DNA of 64,000 bases from Hirundichthys speculiger (GCA_018398805.1 JAGFBZ010000817.1:2846501-2910500); one strand, 5' to 3'; numbered from the stretch's first letter, positions 23,663 to 36,854 are shown. Translations and numbers: made by a program. Notes: generated from the letters alone by a model not told the origin.

Positions 23663-24289
23663 TCATTATGAAAAAGAAAGTACATGCTCCATCAGTTCTA
23701 ATGTTTTATGAGTCATGAGATTTAAAAAAAAAAAAAAATCCAAACAAAAGAAAAACTTTTTCATTACAGCTCTTAAAATTTGGTAAGCACAACATCAGAA
23801 CACACCATTATAGCTTACTGCTTCCACTGGAGTTAAGAGGGTGAGTAGCAACCTGGTAATGTGTATCAATACACTTGATTACTTGATCATCAGTATGAGC
23901 ATATTCTATTCTATTCTATTCTATTCAAGTAGTACTTTTTGCCAGTTTGCTGGTCTGCAACATGCAGGGTAAGTGTCAAAAATGCCAAGAAGGAAAGATA
24001 TGATTAGAAAAAGACTGAACAAGTATGACTTATGTAAAAAGGGTTTCATTAAGCAAGTGCTCTTCAGTCCAGATCGTCAGGACTCACTGCGCTGCATGTT
24101 TAGATGTTTCCCTGCTCATAGACGCCTAGCTCTAATTAATGGGTCATTGACTTGTGCCGACCGTGATGATAAGCTGAAGGTGACTCATTTATTTAATTCA
24201 GTTAAGTGTGTGCTCTTGTGTCTGTTTCAACTTAAGATGATGTGAAACATTTATAATTATCTGTGTCTTGGTCAAACCTTTGGCAGCAA

Positions 24290-25160
24290 TGACTTTAAAG
24301 AAGTGTTTTTGGTAGCTCTGGATCAGACCTGCACAAGATTCAGGAGGACTTTTTGACGTAAGACGTCTGGTGATAAAGTGATGATGGAAGCCAATCTTAA
24401 TTTCTAGGGGGCAGTAGCAACGAACTCACCAAAAACCTGTCTTAGGTCACTATTGGATAAACATACAACCAATCAGATAAAACAAAGCATGTGATGTTGA
24501 TAGGGTGACAGCCAGATCACAGCCATATCAACAAAATACATCCAAAGTGGATGTCTTCACTGGAGTAGGAATGCCAGGAGTAACTGTTGAAGGTTTTGCA
24601 GTAAAAACTTGATCAAATGTGTTATTAGCAGTTCTTTTTAATAGTGTCTTTTGAATGCTCCTGTATGAGTCATTGCACAAAGCTCTCCCTTGCCCTGCTG
24701 TATCATACTGGTGGAAATAGCTGTGAATGTTCCATTTCACGAGAGACCATTTTCACGGTGTAAATGGACAGAGAATGGTTCTATTGAGGTAATCTCACAG
24801 TATCTCTGTGAGGTGAAGCTCTGGGTTCCAACCGGGCCACTCCAAAAGGTATATTTCCTTTTCTGAAACCATTCTGTGGTACACTTGCTTTGATGCTTTA
24901 GGTAATTTTCCTGCTGCATCACTCAGCTTCTACTAAACTTCAAATGGAAAATGAGCCATTCCTGACATTATCCTGTAGAATATTTTGGTGAACTAGGAAA
25001 CTTCCCCTGGATGATGACCAGCAGTAGAGACCCTAAGGCAGATAAAACAAGTCCAAATCATGATGTTCTCTCAGTATCCTTCCCAAATAATTAGACGTTT
25101 TGTTTCATCAGTCCTGTGAAACATTTTCCAGATGTGCAAACTACAGACACCACTTAGCTT
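24290..25160. other. Possible degraded DNA-transposon sequence
   Basis: Stretches such as CCTGTAGAATATTTTGGTGA and AATCATGATGTTCTCTCAG resemble a common teleost interspersed repeat as I remember it. There is no intact frame or pair of ends. The assignment is weak. Confidence 0.3.
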
Positions 25161-28100
25161 TGATTGAAGTACAGTGAACCCTCACACTTGAGGGTTGACA
25201 TGCGGGGATGCGTGTCAGCCAATCAGCATACAGACAACCGACGCCACAGCAATGCCCATCGTAGCAGCCAATCACAGGCCTCGATTTTCATCCATGGAGC
25301 ATCCATGGCAGGCTCTTGTTGCTTCCTGAGACTCATTCTTGATGTGATGTGTTCAGCCTCGCGCGCTTCGTTTGAATTTTTTTCAATTTCTTTTTTCCAA
25401 TTCTTTTTCAATTTTTTTTTTTTGATGAATATTTTTGAAACCTCCACGATGTCAGTGAATTATAATATGGTGATGTAAGAAACTGCAATTGTGTGTTATC
25501 AGCTGAAGCACATTATGTTACGCATACTCAGACTATCAGATCACATTTTATGGCAAACTAATGCAGAAAACCAGTTAATTCCAAAGGGTTCACGTACTGT
25601 CTGTGCCCCTAAAGAAGAGAATGATAATATAAAGAAATTTGAATAAAACAGTTTCTGATTGTTACATTAAACTAATGTTGGCTGATATCTTTATGCAATA
25701 TTACAAAAAATATACTGAAAGTAAACATCTTTTCTGATTTCCACACTCCCCCACCCCCCACCCCCCACCCCCCAAAATCCTGTGATTCAGGCACCGTTTT
25801 TCCAAACACTGAAAACTCTTTGGAAAAGTGAACACATTACAAAAGAAAAATAATGGCATGAGAACATGTCTGGCACACGTTTTAGAATAAATCTGTTGGC
25901 TTCTTTCTTCTCTGCTTCAAACTGCTCAATTTCTAAATGTAGCTCCAAACTTTATTAAATTAAAGAAAATCAATTTATGAAGCATATGTCATCAATATGA
26001 ACATTACAGAAGGAAAAAAGCTTTGAGAAATGTTAGACGAAGTCTTCTTTCTATTAGAGCAAAGACAAAAACAAAGAGCACTGGTTATTTGCTTTTCGTA
26101 AGTTAATGTTGAATTATGAATTGGTCTGCTTAGCGTTTAATGCTGACAGTTTGCAAGACAACTAACATGCAAACTGTCAGCATTATATCAGAATTTTGAA
26201 TTTCAGCTCACCAGCTATGTTAACAGTAAAAGAACATTGCTTAGGTAAGGTATCACCAGTTCAGATTTTTTTTTCCTGCCTTTATTTCATCCACCTATAA
26301 CTCTTCCACCTGGATATCTGTCTCTCAGCTATGATGATATGAACAACAAAGGACTGACGCTGCCGGCCTGCTTGGTAAAGTCCATTTACAGAGAAAAGGG
26401 AGATGTGCGGGGGCATGAATGTGTTCTTGTCAGCTTTAGATAAATGGGGAAATATTGTCTTATTTCTCTGATTTACTGCTTCCTTCTGCAACCTGCACTG
26501 TGCGTGTTTGAACCGACGGATTTGGCAGCGGCGTAGTTGTGGGGGTGGGGTCACGTATGACTGAGTTTTGTGTTTTAAGTAGTCATGGAAAATTGAATCT
26601 TTTCATGCCTTTAAACCAAATTAAACATTCAAATTCTGGATGAAACTGTCGTGAAATGTCTTAACTGCATTAAAGCGATGCCATGCTGAATGTATGCTGC
26701 AATCAACGCTGCAATCATTTTAACAAAATGTCAGTATGTATTTGGCATTAGTGCATCATGCATGCTATGTATCCTCTTACGCAGGCACACATTTAGTGCT
26801 AGTTGGCTGTTGTAGGCCTTAGTTTGAATAAGGTTTTTTTCCACAGTGTGTTCAAGTGCTTTTCAGGAGGGGGCCCCTTCATCACTGCTGTTTCTTCTTG
26901 TCAGTTTGGTGTATAAGACCTTTAAGACATGCTGTTAGTGTTACTGGACATGCCCGTGAAAGATTCATGCCTCACTCAGGCATGTCAATGCAATTATAAA
27001 GATTAGAAAACCACATTTAAAAGCCCTAAAGTTACAGGTGTGGCTGTTTGATGTGGATGAGTTCCAGCTTTGGCTTCAGCGTGGTTTGAGCTTCCAGGTG
27101 GATGAGACACTGTGATAGAGCTCGCTGGTTGGTGGATCAAGAAACAAAGAAACAAGCACATACAGTGCTAAGACCTCAGCATGTCTGCGGCGTCTATTAA
27201 GTACTTGTAGCATCGAGTACTTTAGCAACTGCATCGCTACCACTAGTGCTGTGGGATCACAAAGACACTAGAATGAGGGAGATTAGGTGAGATGGGCCTC
27301 TCTCTGTCTTCTTGTGAAATGAGACTCCTTCTGTAATCTTCCTGTTACATGGGGCAGAATGACTTAAAGCTAAATACACCACAAAAGCTCAAATAAGGCA
27401 TTAGGGTGGTCTGTGGTGGCTGCAGATCAACCAGGTGTCAAACAAACAACTGGTCTTTTATTTAACCAAAGACTGGAAATAGAAACAACAGCAGAGGTGA
27501 AGAACCTGCACGTCAGTACTCTAACGCATGCAAATATCAAACTCAAACTCAATTCATTTAGGAAATCTCTCATTAAAGATGTTCATTTTTATTGGAATAG
27601 CCAAACCTTCCACCCTGATGTCTGTCTTTCACAGGACAAGCATCTGTTAGTGCTGGCTGAGAGGCAGCTATCAAAGGACATCCATCATCAAATCAGCAAT
27701 AATAAAATCCATCTAGTCTCTGTAGTTGTTCAGTTGTTTCAGAATTCACACAATGTTGATATTAAAGTGAATATAAATGTACATAAAATACAACCAACAT
27801 GACTAATGAAGACCCTTGTTACAAAAATGGGCCCTCTGCGTAGGAGTGACTGCTGGTTTTCCGTTCAGCAGACCCCACATCGACCCTCGCTGCCTTTCAC
27901 TGATGACGGAGCGATTTTCCAGCTTTTGTCACTAGGGTTCAGAAGCAGTTTCGACCAAAATGAGCTGGAAATCCCATTTCTGTGCTTCTGCCTTTGATCA
28001 AACAACCAAAACTAACTATGTCGTCAGCGTTGGGAATATTTCTCTGACGGCTGGGGCAATTTAATGTGATCCACCTGGAAATCCAGTAATGTTTGTGGAG

Positions 28101-29280
28101 GGAAAGGATGAGACTGAAGAGAAGAGATGGAGAGTTGATGATGATAATTGAATCTTTCTTTTTTACTTATGTCATCACTCAATTTCTTTTAAACAACATT
28201 GCCTCAGGACCTACCGTACTTGCACATATACAAGACTGCTATGACGTTGGAGAATTTCTGAAAGTGGAGGTTTCACACAGAATTTAATGCTCAGTCATTC
28301 CATCTTCTCCTTATTTCTCTTGGTCACACCAGCTTTGAAGAAAATACAACATTCTTACTTCTGTTGATAGTGTGAAAATAGAATAACTCCCCTCGAATAC
28401 TTTATCTAAATCCAGTAATCTTGAGGCCACAAAAGCTTAGCCAGTAAAACTTGTTACGAAGTTTAGAAATATTTTTACTGTGCATAGACAAAATACGTTT
28501 AAAGACACAGCACGTGATACAGAGCAGAACAGGAGATTTATTAGCGATACTGAAACGCTAATGATTATGCCTAAGCTATTAATGTTGTTTAATAGCTTGC
28601 TCAACAAACTCCACAAATCCTTGACTATCATTAATGTGTTTTCTGTGTAAAATTAATTAAATGCAGGCTCGTCTCCACTTCTCCTTTTGCAGCAGTGTCA
28701 TTCAAACCTTCTTCATATGTGCACTTTATTGATGGTTGACATTTCTATTTGACACAGTATTGCCACTAATGGCTTGGCTGTGGAATTGCATCCACTTGTA
28801 ATCTCCTTGTCATTCTTGAACAAAAGACGAGATAATTGACAGGACATGGGCACTTCATTGGACCAGTCAGATCTTATCTGGGCCCAGTGGGCTCCAGAAC
28901 AGCCCTGAGGCCCAAAGCATTATATGCCCCATCCCTGTGCATAACCATAGAACAAATTTCTTTATGTTTGAGGGTCACGTCCTGCTTTTGTCAAACAAAA
29001 TGAAGTACCATGTGTAACTCAGATATTATCTCAGCAGACCAAAAAACAAAGTTCCAAAATCTGTATCCATGTTCAAAGGGAAAGATGTGCTGCTATGGGA
29101 GCAATGGAATATTTATTGGGTAATTATGCTGAACTTAACCCAGTGAAGAGCACTGTCAACAGTTTGGTGTTCATGTCATCATTTGCAATGATGCTCCATT
29201 TCAAGAGTCTTGCACATCTTTCTCTTGTGACCATGTACACTAGTATTTTTGTTACTGTCCTTGCAATCATAGAACATATA
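25161..29280. other. Intergenic DNA without a recognised gene
   Basis: I see only short non-coding frames here. A C-rich run (CCCCCA units) is at about 25747-25775. The block 28790-28940 is complex, non-repetitive sequence and might be regulatory. The 129-residue frame at 27413-27802 has no recognisable domain. Confidence 0.5.
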
Positions 29281-29286
29281 GCTGTT

Positions 29287-29400
29287 ATAGGATCAGAATC
29301 AGAATCAGCTTTATTGTCGTTGTAAGTGCATTATAACGAAATTTGTGTGCATTCTTCAAAAGGTACTTGTGAGGTAGATTGGAATATTAATAACATTAAA
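29287..29400. repeat. LINE/SINE 3' tail fragment
   Basis: GATCAGAATCAGAATCAGCT followed by TTATTGTCGTTGTAAGTGC is the usual form of a teleost retroposon 3' end. Only the tail is present. The neighbouring Tc1 element starts at 29457. Confidence 0.5.
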
Positions 29401-29456
29401 TATATTTACAGCGAAAGGGAGGCAACGTAGTAATTATTAAAAGTATATACAATATA

Positions 29457-31077
29457 CAGTGCCTTCTGAAAGTATTCGGCCTCCTTAAACTTTTCAACCT
29501 TTTGCCACATTTCAGGCTTCAAACATAAAGATATAAAATTTAAATTTTTTGTAAAGAATCAACAACAAGTGCGACATAATTATTAAGTGGAACGAAATTT
29601 ATTGGATATTTTAAATGTTTTTAACAAATAAAAAACTGAAAAGTGGGGCGTGCAATGTTATTCGGCCCCTTTACTTTCAGAGCAGCAAACTGACTCCAGA
29701 AGTTCAGTGAGGATCTCTGAATGATCCAATGTTGTCCTGAATGACTGATGATGATAAATAGAATCCACCTGTGTGTAATCAAGTCTCCGTATAAATGCAC
29801 CTGCTCTGTGATAGTGTCAATGTTCTGGTTAAAGCTCAGAGAACATCATGAAGACCAAGGAACACACCAGGCAGGTCCCAGATACTGTTGTGGAGAAGTT
29901 TAAAGCCGGATGTGGATACAAAAAGATTTCCCAAGCTTTAAACATCTCAAGGAGCACTGAGCAAGCAATCATACTGAAATGGAAGAAGTATCAGACCACT
30001 GCAAATCTACCAAGACCTGGCCGTCACTCTAAACTTTCATCTGGAACAAGGAGAAGACTGATCAGAGATGCAGCCAAGAGGCCCATGATCACTCTGGATG
30101 AACTGATCTACAGCTGAGGTGGGAGAGTCTGTCCAGAGGACAACAATCAGTCGTACACTGCACAAATCTGGCCTTTATGGAAGAGTGGCAAGAAGAAAGA
30201 CATTTCTCAAAGATATCCATAAAAAGTCTCATTTCAAGTTTGCCACAAGTCACCTGGGAGACACACCAAACATGTGGAAGAAGGTCCTCTGGTAAGATGA
30301 AACCAAAATCGAATTTTTTGGCCACAATGCAAAACGATGTTTGGCATAAAAGCAACACAGCTGATCACCCTGAACACACCATCCCCACTGTCAAACATGG
30401 TGGTGGCAGCATCATGGTTTGGGCCTGTTTTTCTTCAGCAGAGACAAGGAAGATGGTTAAAATTGATGGGAAGTTGGAGCCAAATACAGGACCATTCTGG
30501 AAGAAAACCTGTTGGAGTCTGCAGAAGACCTGAGACTGGGACGGAGATTTATCTTCCAACAGGACAATGATCCAAAACATAAAGCCAAATCTACAATGGA
30601 ATGGTTCACAAATAAACGTATCCAGGTGTTAGAACGGCCAAGTCAAAGTCCAGACCTGAATCCAATCCAGAATCTGTGGAAAGAGCTGAAGACTGCTGTT
30701 CACAAACTCCATCCAACCTCACTGAGCTCCAGCTGTTTTGCAAGGAAGAATAGGATAGAATTTCAGTCTCTGGATGAGCAAAACTGATAGAAACCCCAAA
30801 ACCCCAAGAGACTTGCTGCTGTAATTGCAGCAAAAGGTGGCGCTACATAGTATTAACGCAAGGGGGCCGAATACTATTACACGCCCCACGTTTTGGTTTT
30901 TTAGTTGTTAAAAAAGTTTAAAATATCTAATAAATTTTATTCCACTTCCTGATTGTGTCTCATTTGTTATTGATTCTTGACAAAAAAAATCTACATTTTA
31001 CATATTTATGTTTGAAACCTGAAATGTAGCAAAAGGATGAAAAGTTCAAGGGGACTGAATACTTTCGCAAGGCACTG
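29457..31077 (+). mobile_element. Tc1/mariner transposon with both ends, inactive transposase
   Basis: The left end CAGTGCCTTCTGAAAGTATT (29457-) and the right end reading AATACTTTCGCAAGGCACTG (-31077) are inverted repeats, with TA on both outer sides (29455-29456 and 31078-31079), the Tc1/mariner target duplication. The element is 1621 bp. Confidence 0.9.
29848..30787 (+). pseudogene. Tc1-like transposase, broken
   Basis: An open frame at 29848-30117 encodes the N-terminal helix-turn-helix region: K-I-S-Q-A-L-N-I-S-R-S-T, then NLPRPGRHSKLS and [19 protein letters not shown]. After a stop at about 30115 the remaining transposase is split among frames, with [18 protein letters not shown] near 30560 and [17 protein letters not shown] near 30645 marking the two later catalytic regions. 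Tc1 transposases cut and paste the element using a DD34E centre; this copy cannot make a full protein as read. It lies inside the TIRs of 29457-31077. Confidence 0.88.
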
Positions 31078-31248
31078 TATCGTGTGACATAATTAGAAAC
31101 AGCAGGTGAACTCCTCATCATAGGCATTTTCCTTTCTGAGGTGCATCTTGTTTCTTTGCTTTTTGGCATGATGAAATGACCTATCACCAGGAATCGAAGC
31201 ATGCACCCTTCAACCCCTTTAGTATAGACTTCAAATGATGCCAACAGC

Positions 31249-32618
31249 CAGTGGCGGCTGGTGAATAAAAATCTTGGTGAGGCTGGTATGCCAACATTTT
31301 TCCCTGCCTAATCTAGCATAAGCATTAAAATGAACAGTCGGAAAATGACTACAGGTCCACAATAATAATTTAATTTCAGTTTCCAGTTTCACAGAAGAAG
31401 TAACAATTTACAGCTATATTAGACTTTATGCTATCAAATACTATACAATCAAGGGATAAATTGTCCCTCTGGAAGGATGTTGTGCAGCCTCTCCAATAAG
31501 GCACCAGCTATAGAACCGCTCCTGTATATTGTTGCGTCCATCAATGTACATTAGTATCAGGACTAGCTGACATTATGTCTCCACATTGCTCATTCAAAAG
31601 CACCACAAAATTTAACACAATTTATTATCTTGGATAAAATATTACGGTTTTTATCTACCTCTTCATTGTGCCTTCTTTCAGCAATGTGGTGCCCATTATC
31701 TGGCTGCGTTGCTATGCTAATCTTTCCGAGCACAGCTAGCTTTACACAGTTTTCCATGTGAACTTTGGATCACTCATGTTTCTTGATCCGTTCAAAGAGG
31801 TGCTTTAAGTCAGTTAGTCCAGTCTTTGTCCAAGTCAAATCACATCTGTTACTTCTGAAGAGGAATCAGGGGAAACAGAAAAGTACATTAACTGTTCCAC
31901 AACCTGCCAGCCACGTCTCACGGTTGAACCAGCTCCGCCAAAAACTCAGTTTGGACGATTTACCTTTCTCCTTCGTTTACTGGAAAATGTTAATTTCAGG
32001 CTTGTCGGGGCCCATCTCCTTAACTAGACGTTTTTCCTCCGTCATCCGTCTCGCAAAAGGGTACATTAATAATTTCCCAAGCTTTAACATCACCGAATTT
32101 GGTGGAAGCTGCTCTTGAACTCCAGTTGTCGCCATCTCTCTTCCTCATCGCCATATTTTTTTTCTCCCGACGTAGGACAGAGTCTGGGAGTCGCTCTATG
32201 AAATAAAACTATCGCTGGCCCTTCACGTAGCAATCATAAACCTTTTACGTAGCAGTTGGGGCTACATTTCCAGCGCTCCATCTGCGTTAAATTTGGTGAC
32301 GTTGATAGGCCAATTATTAATAATTTTTACCTAGCAACCATAACCGGATTGGGAATTTAGCTGCAGGTCAGGGGCGCTTTGCCGAGCGCCCCGTGAGAGA
32401 ATGATGCACTGTAGGTTGGTGGAAATTCACTGTTTAATGAGTGTCAGTTGGTGGAAATGTTGTTTAAATTATTTAAATCGCATGTAGGCACACACATACT
32501 ATTAAGTAAATCTGATGCTGATCAAAAAAATAAATAAAAATAAAATAAAATCAATATTTTTCCCCACCACAGCTGGTGGGGCAGAGCCCCAGCGCCCCCT
32601 ATGGGCCAGCCGCCTCTG
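31249..32618 (-). mobile_element. hAT element with 13 bp TIRs and partial ZMYM/TTF-type transposase
   Basis: The ends are CAGTGGCGGCTGG (31249-31261) and the inverse of CAGAGGCGGCTGG (32606-32618). The flanks CCAACAGC (31241-31248) and CTAACAGC (32619-32626) form an 8 bp target duplication with one difference. On the minus strand (about 32140 to 31400) frames match the TTF-type zinc-finger and following part of fish hAT transposases related to ZMYM1, for example WTKTGLTDLKHLFERIKKHE and RRHNEEVDKNRNILSKIINC. The C-terminal catalytic half is absent, so it is a deleted copy. Confidence 0.82.
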
Positions 32619-33842
32619 CTAACAGCTCTGTAAGTTCATCTAATAAAGCTTAATGCTGACTGATTGGTCCGGTGAAGTCAGATGGAGTGCAGGTGGATTT
32701 TGAAAACTGAACATTTTAAATACAGCATCATTTCACGAAGAAACCACATGGGCATTAATAATTTTGACCATCTTGCTTTTGAGCATATACACCACACGTC
32801 TGATGTTTACCAACTAGGAGCTTTTTCATTAATATATTACAGAATTAACTCTATTAAGTGTTGTGGATGCTGTTAACACTGAAAGGACTTTTTGGAAAAA
32901 ATGTCCATATTTTTTCGGCATCTAAATACTTGAACCTTAATTGTAAACTCAATGTCAGTATTCAGTAAAGACAACGAAAGCTGCAGGGTCTAATCACAGC
33001 AACCTGATAAACAAGCCAGCTGTTATTACACTCTCATCTGATACATTTACATATTTAAAGTTTTCCACAAAATATAAGGACATTTTGAGTAGACTTACAC
33101 ATTATAACCGCAATGTCTTTTGTAGGTATGATACAAACATTTGTTTAAAAATTTATGTGAGGTTTAAACACTTGACTATACCAACTGGTATACTGGACAG
33201 CTTAAAATGACTGAGTCGTGAGTTAACTTTCATTTACGCTTACAATAATTGTAGTTTAGATAAAAATTTCCTTAACTCCCTGTCCTGAAAAAACTCTAAA
33301 AAAAAAATTTTTTTTTCCTTTTTTTTTTTTTTTTTTAAATTTAGCTGTATACATTTATAGTGTAAGTAATATTTTTCAACGGGGGAGGTACTGCCCCCTA
33401 GGGGGCGTTCTGAAGCTTTAGGGGGGCGCTGGAAACGTCAGGGCTGAGAGGGGGGCGCTCAGGCACAAATGAGGGGGGGCCAGGCCTTGAGAACTCTATT
33501 TTAAACTTCCATAGTTTGCCAAGGTTATTTTTAATAGTGGAAATCTACTTAAGTTTCAATAAAATGTTGTGCTTGGATTTTCTTTCAAAAAATAAAGCTG
33601 CTGTCTGAGACCAAAACCCTGAGTCTGCTGTTTCCATAACCCGGTAAAATCTCCCTTTCTGTCTATGCACAACCAGACGAGCCGAGCGGGATCGGTCGCC
33701 ATAGTAACACCCATAAACATACAACAGCAGAGAAACCTCTTTCCAACAGATTTCGCACGGTTCATTCAACAACCAATGAAAACATACACAATCAAGACTA
33801 CGTAATCACATTTAATCACAAACATTTACAGTACAATCAAAA

Positions 33843-35174
33843 ATGGCGGAAAACAAGAAAAAGTGCCAGCAGTACAATGCTAATTACGTAAATTATGGAT
33901 TTATTCCATCACTGAGCAACATACATCTGCAGATGTGCTGCTATGTGAGCAGGTGTTCTCCAATGAAGCCATGAAGCCATCACGATTACAGGAGCATCTT
34001 TTTAAAAAACATCCAGAGAAGGCATCTAAAGACTCAGCTTACTTCCAGTCACTGAGGGATCAGCACTCAAGGCCCCTAAAATCAGCACCATGTTCGCTTG
34101 GAGCCTCAACCAAACAGAGAGGTTGGTGGCATCTTCCAACACAGCTCTTCTAACAGCGAAGGCTTCACTGTGGAAGAGTCTGTAGTTGTTCTGGTAATAA
34201 AGGAGGTGATCTCCACTGTCATGCAGCCTGACCGTGCTCCAGTCACCAAGGCCAACCCGCTCAGCAATGACAGTGTTGCATACAGGAGATGTCCGTGGAC
34301 ACTGAGCAACAGCTGTGTGCTGTGTTGCGGGGCTGTCACTTTAGTGTCCAGCTGGATGAGACCACCACGGCTGATAATAACGTCCTCCTGGCCTATATAG
34401 GTCCGTTATGTGTCTGGGAGGGATATGATTGAGGATTTCCTGTTCAGGGAGTACCTGGCCACAGACACACGAGGGAAAAAACATCTTCACTGCCCTGACA
34501 GAGTTCGTGTGGAAGATGACGAACATCATCGCCTGTATCACTGATGGAGCGCCAGCTATGGTCGGCAGATACCGGGGATTCGCCACCTTATTAAAGCAGC
34601 GCGTTCCCCAGGTTCTGACAGTACACTGGACTCTACACTGCCACAACTTGGTGACTAAAAAAATGTCCCCATCACTCAATGAGTCCCTGAATGTGGCAGT
34701 CAAGGCCATTAACAAAATAAAGGCCCATGCGCTCAATGATCGGCTCTTCAGACAGCTGTGCGGGGAAAATGCTGCTCCACAGAGGTCCGCTAGCTGTCCA
34801 CCTGCTTGGCCAGGCTGTGTGAGCTTTTCACCTCAGTCACTGAGTTCCTCGACCAGGCCGACACAACTTTGAGGGCCCAGCTGTGGTCTTGTCGCAATTA
34901 CATTTTCAACCTGTCCGACTTCTTCGACAAAATGGTCACTTTGAATTTGAATTGAATTGAATTGAAAATACTTTAATAATCCCAGAGGGGAAATTGGCTA
35001 ATACTTTAATAATCCCCGAGGGGAAATTGGCTACAATTGGAAGCTCCAGGGTGATGGGATGACGCTGGTCCACTCAAAGACCACCATTTGCAGCATTTTT
35101 AATGCAAAACTGGAGCTCTACCAGCAGAACCTGGGGAGGCAACAATTAAATCATTTTCTGCAGTTGGCAAAGGT
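33843..35174 (+). pseudogene. hAT transposase, BED-finger type, broken
   Basis: The first frame starts M-A-E-N-K-K-K-C-Q-Q-Y-N and continues in other frames with E-Q-V-F-S-N-E-A-M-K-P-S-R-L-Q-E-H-L, the BED-type zinc-finger region of fish SCAND3/ZBED-like transposases. Later frames hold ACITDGAPAMVGRYRGF and NKIKAHALNDRLFRQLCGEN, conserved in this hAT group. At least four frame changes or stops occur. A retroposon tail interrupts it near 34943. It is not expected to be functional. Domesticated relatives occur in vertebrate genomes, but nothing here suggests selection. Confidence 0.8.
34943..35034 (-). repeat. LINE 3'-tail fragment with tandem 34-base duplication
   Basis: GAATT units are followed by two near-identical copies of AATACTTTAATAATCCC plus GAGGGGAAATTGGCT. 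A similar tail is at 59575-59640. It sits within the hAT transposase remnant. Confidence 0.65.
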
Positions 35175-35486
35175 AGGCTTCATGCTTATTATTATAAAGG
35201 CCTGTTCACACACAAATAAATGTGTAGCTAATTATTGAATTTTTTATAGTAGCTTAGAGGTCAGATATATCTCTTCTTCGATGTGGCGTTTTCAGTAAAT
35301 CCTCCTCCAACGTGGCTTCTCCTGAATCAGCGCAAAAAATTCCTCCACAAATTATCTCCACTAAAAAGGGGAATCCTACAGTGCGCATTACGTCATACGC
35401 ACCGTATGAGGAACTCCAAGAGGGGGAAAAATGTTCATTGTTGTTCAGGTGCTGGATGAAGTGACAGACAGAGATCTGCTGCTCTA

Positions 35487-35523
35487 CACTGGCCACTTAA
35501 GTATTATACTTAAGTGGCCAGTG
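35487..35523. repeat. Perfect 37 bp palindrome
   Basis: CACTGGCCACTTAAGTAT, one T, then its exact reverse complement. A third partial copy of GGCCAGTATAATACT follows directly. It lies inside the hAT relic. Confidence 0.9.
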
Positions 35524-36428
35524 GCCAGTATAATACTACTACTAATAATAATACTAATAATTCTATAATACTAAAGTATTACATTATTATAATATTATTT
35601 CCATGTAATTTCCATTATTTCTATTTCCACAAATTAAAATCCATGCTTACACAGACATGTACATTTCTTTTTTTTTTTTTTTTGAGGGGGGTGTTAAGAG
35701 TGGCCCAGGGGGTGGCCCAGTGGGCGTTTAATCAAAAAAGGTTGAGAATCACTGGTGTAAGGGCACATGTTAGAAAAAAAAGCTTTCTTCGAAGTCTTTA
35801 AGTATATATTTGGGAGTCTGAAGGGACTACAAACTTTCTCCTGATATTTGCCTTCAACTAATTTCTCTTAAAGTCATGCTATACCGTAGAAATGGGAAAT
35901 CAAAAGTCTTTGACTTTCCCTTTTATGCTTGCTATTAAGAGTAAATTGCAGTCATAAAAAGAGCTAATGATGCTCTGTAAGTACCTTGTAGAATGTTTTA
36001 TACCCCAACTGAGTGAGCTGACTTGTTGGCATTTCCGTTGATTTTTCCCAGTTAGAGCTTGGAAATTATGAGTTGCTAATTTCCATTTATTGCACTTAGA
36101 GAAGAATAATTATAGACACTGCTTGTAAACATCGGTGAAATGTTGCCCAGACAAGCAGCAGTTAGCATTTAGCTCTAAAAGCTTGATCACAACCCAGAAG
36201 AACGGACTGACAGTGAAGTCCGGGATTTTATATGCGCGAAGGATTCTCTAATGCTCTATCTACCATGTGGGCTGGTCAGTGTTGCTATTAGCATGCGCTG
36301 AATTCCAAATCTGGGCTGACTCAACACATCACTTGCAATGAGGTTGTGCTTGAAATGGGAATCTCTACCAAGTGTCCATGACTGTCAGTTTGGGATGTTA
36401 CAGTGTGAAAAAAAGTCATGAATGCTTG

Positions 36429-36509
36429 TGCACCATGAACCTTTCTAAACTAGCAACTAGCAACTAGCTGTTGCTAGCTAGTCCAACGTTTAGAAAGGTT
36501 CATGGTGCA
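36429..36509. repeat. Hairpin-forming inverted repeat
   Basis: The 22-base arm 36429-36450 (TGCACCATGAACCTTTCTAA, then AC) is exactly reverse-complemented at 36488-36509. The loop is made of CTAGCAA-type units and can itself pair. Confidence 0.85.
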
Positions 36510-36850
36510 ATTTAGCCATTGCTAGCAGTATCAATTCATAGCAATCCTATATTGTGTTAAGCACATACGGACGACATAGCAACACATTAACTGATAAAAA
36601 GCAAACGCTACTACTATGCATAGCTCTGACTTATACGTCTAATGTCCTCTGGTAAAAAGGTAACAGCACTCAGAGTATGCCTGACTTATTTAAAAAAAAA
36701 ATAAGACAGAATTTTTATGAACAGTAAAATTAGCTGTGTGAAGCCGAAGTCTTGGTATGTGAGGCATCTTTGAGTGTCGGATTTGAAACTCTGACCTCAT
36801 GGGGCATTCCAGTTGAAAATTCAGAGTCGGAAGTTGGAAATTTCAACTTA
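36510..36850. repeat. Dispersed repeat shared with 62650-62845
   Basis: Both regions carry CATAGCAACACAT, then a GGTAAAA segment, then a TCTGATTTA/CTGACTTATTT segment and AGTAAA(A/G)TTAG in the same order. The similarity is patchy and no coding capacity is seen. The LTR element inserted just beyond it at 36855. Confidence 0.4.
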
Positions 36851-36854
36851 CGAG

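Larger units (their letters stand above)
33367..35754 (+). mobile_element. hAT transposon relic with BED-finger (SCAND3/ZBED-like) transposase
   Basis: The right end is the inverse of CAGTGATTCTCAACCTTTTT, a common hAT terminus. GTGTAAG flanks it at 33360-33366 and 35755-35761, a probable target duplication. The left terminus is degraded and G-rich. Inside lies the broken transposase at 33843-35174 plus an inserted LINE-tail fragment at 34943-35034. Confidence 0.7.

Noticed and set aside
25170..25330. TACAGTGAACCCTC as a possible pogo/Tigger end
   Set aside because: I found no matching inverted end or transposase nearby.
27413..27802. 129-residue open frame in the intergenic region
   Set aside because: Starts with a non-ATG-like context, has no domain or compositional sign of coding, and no splice or neighbour support.
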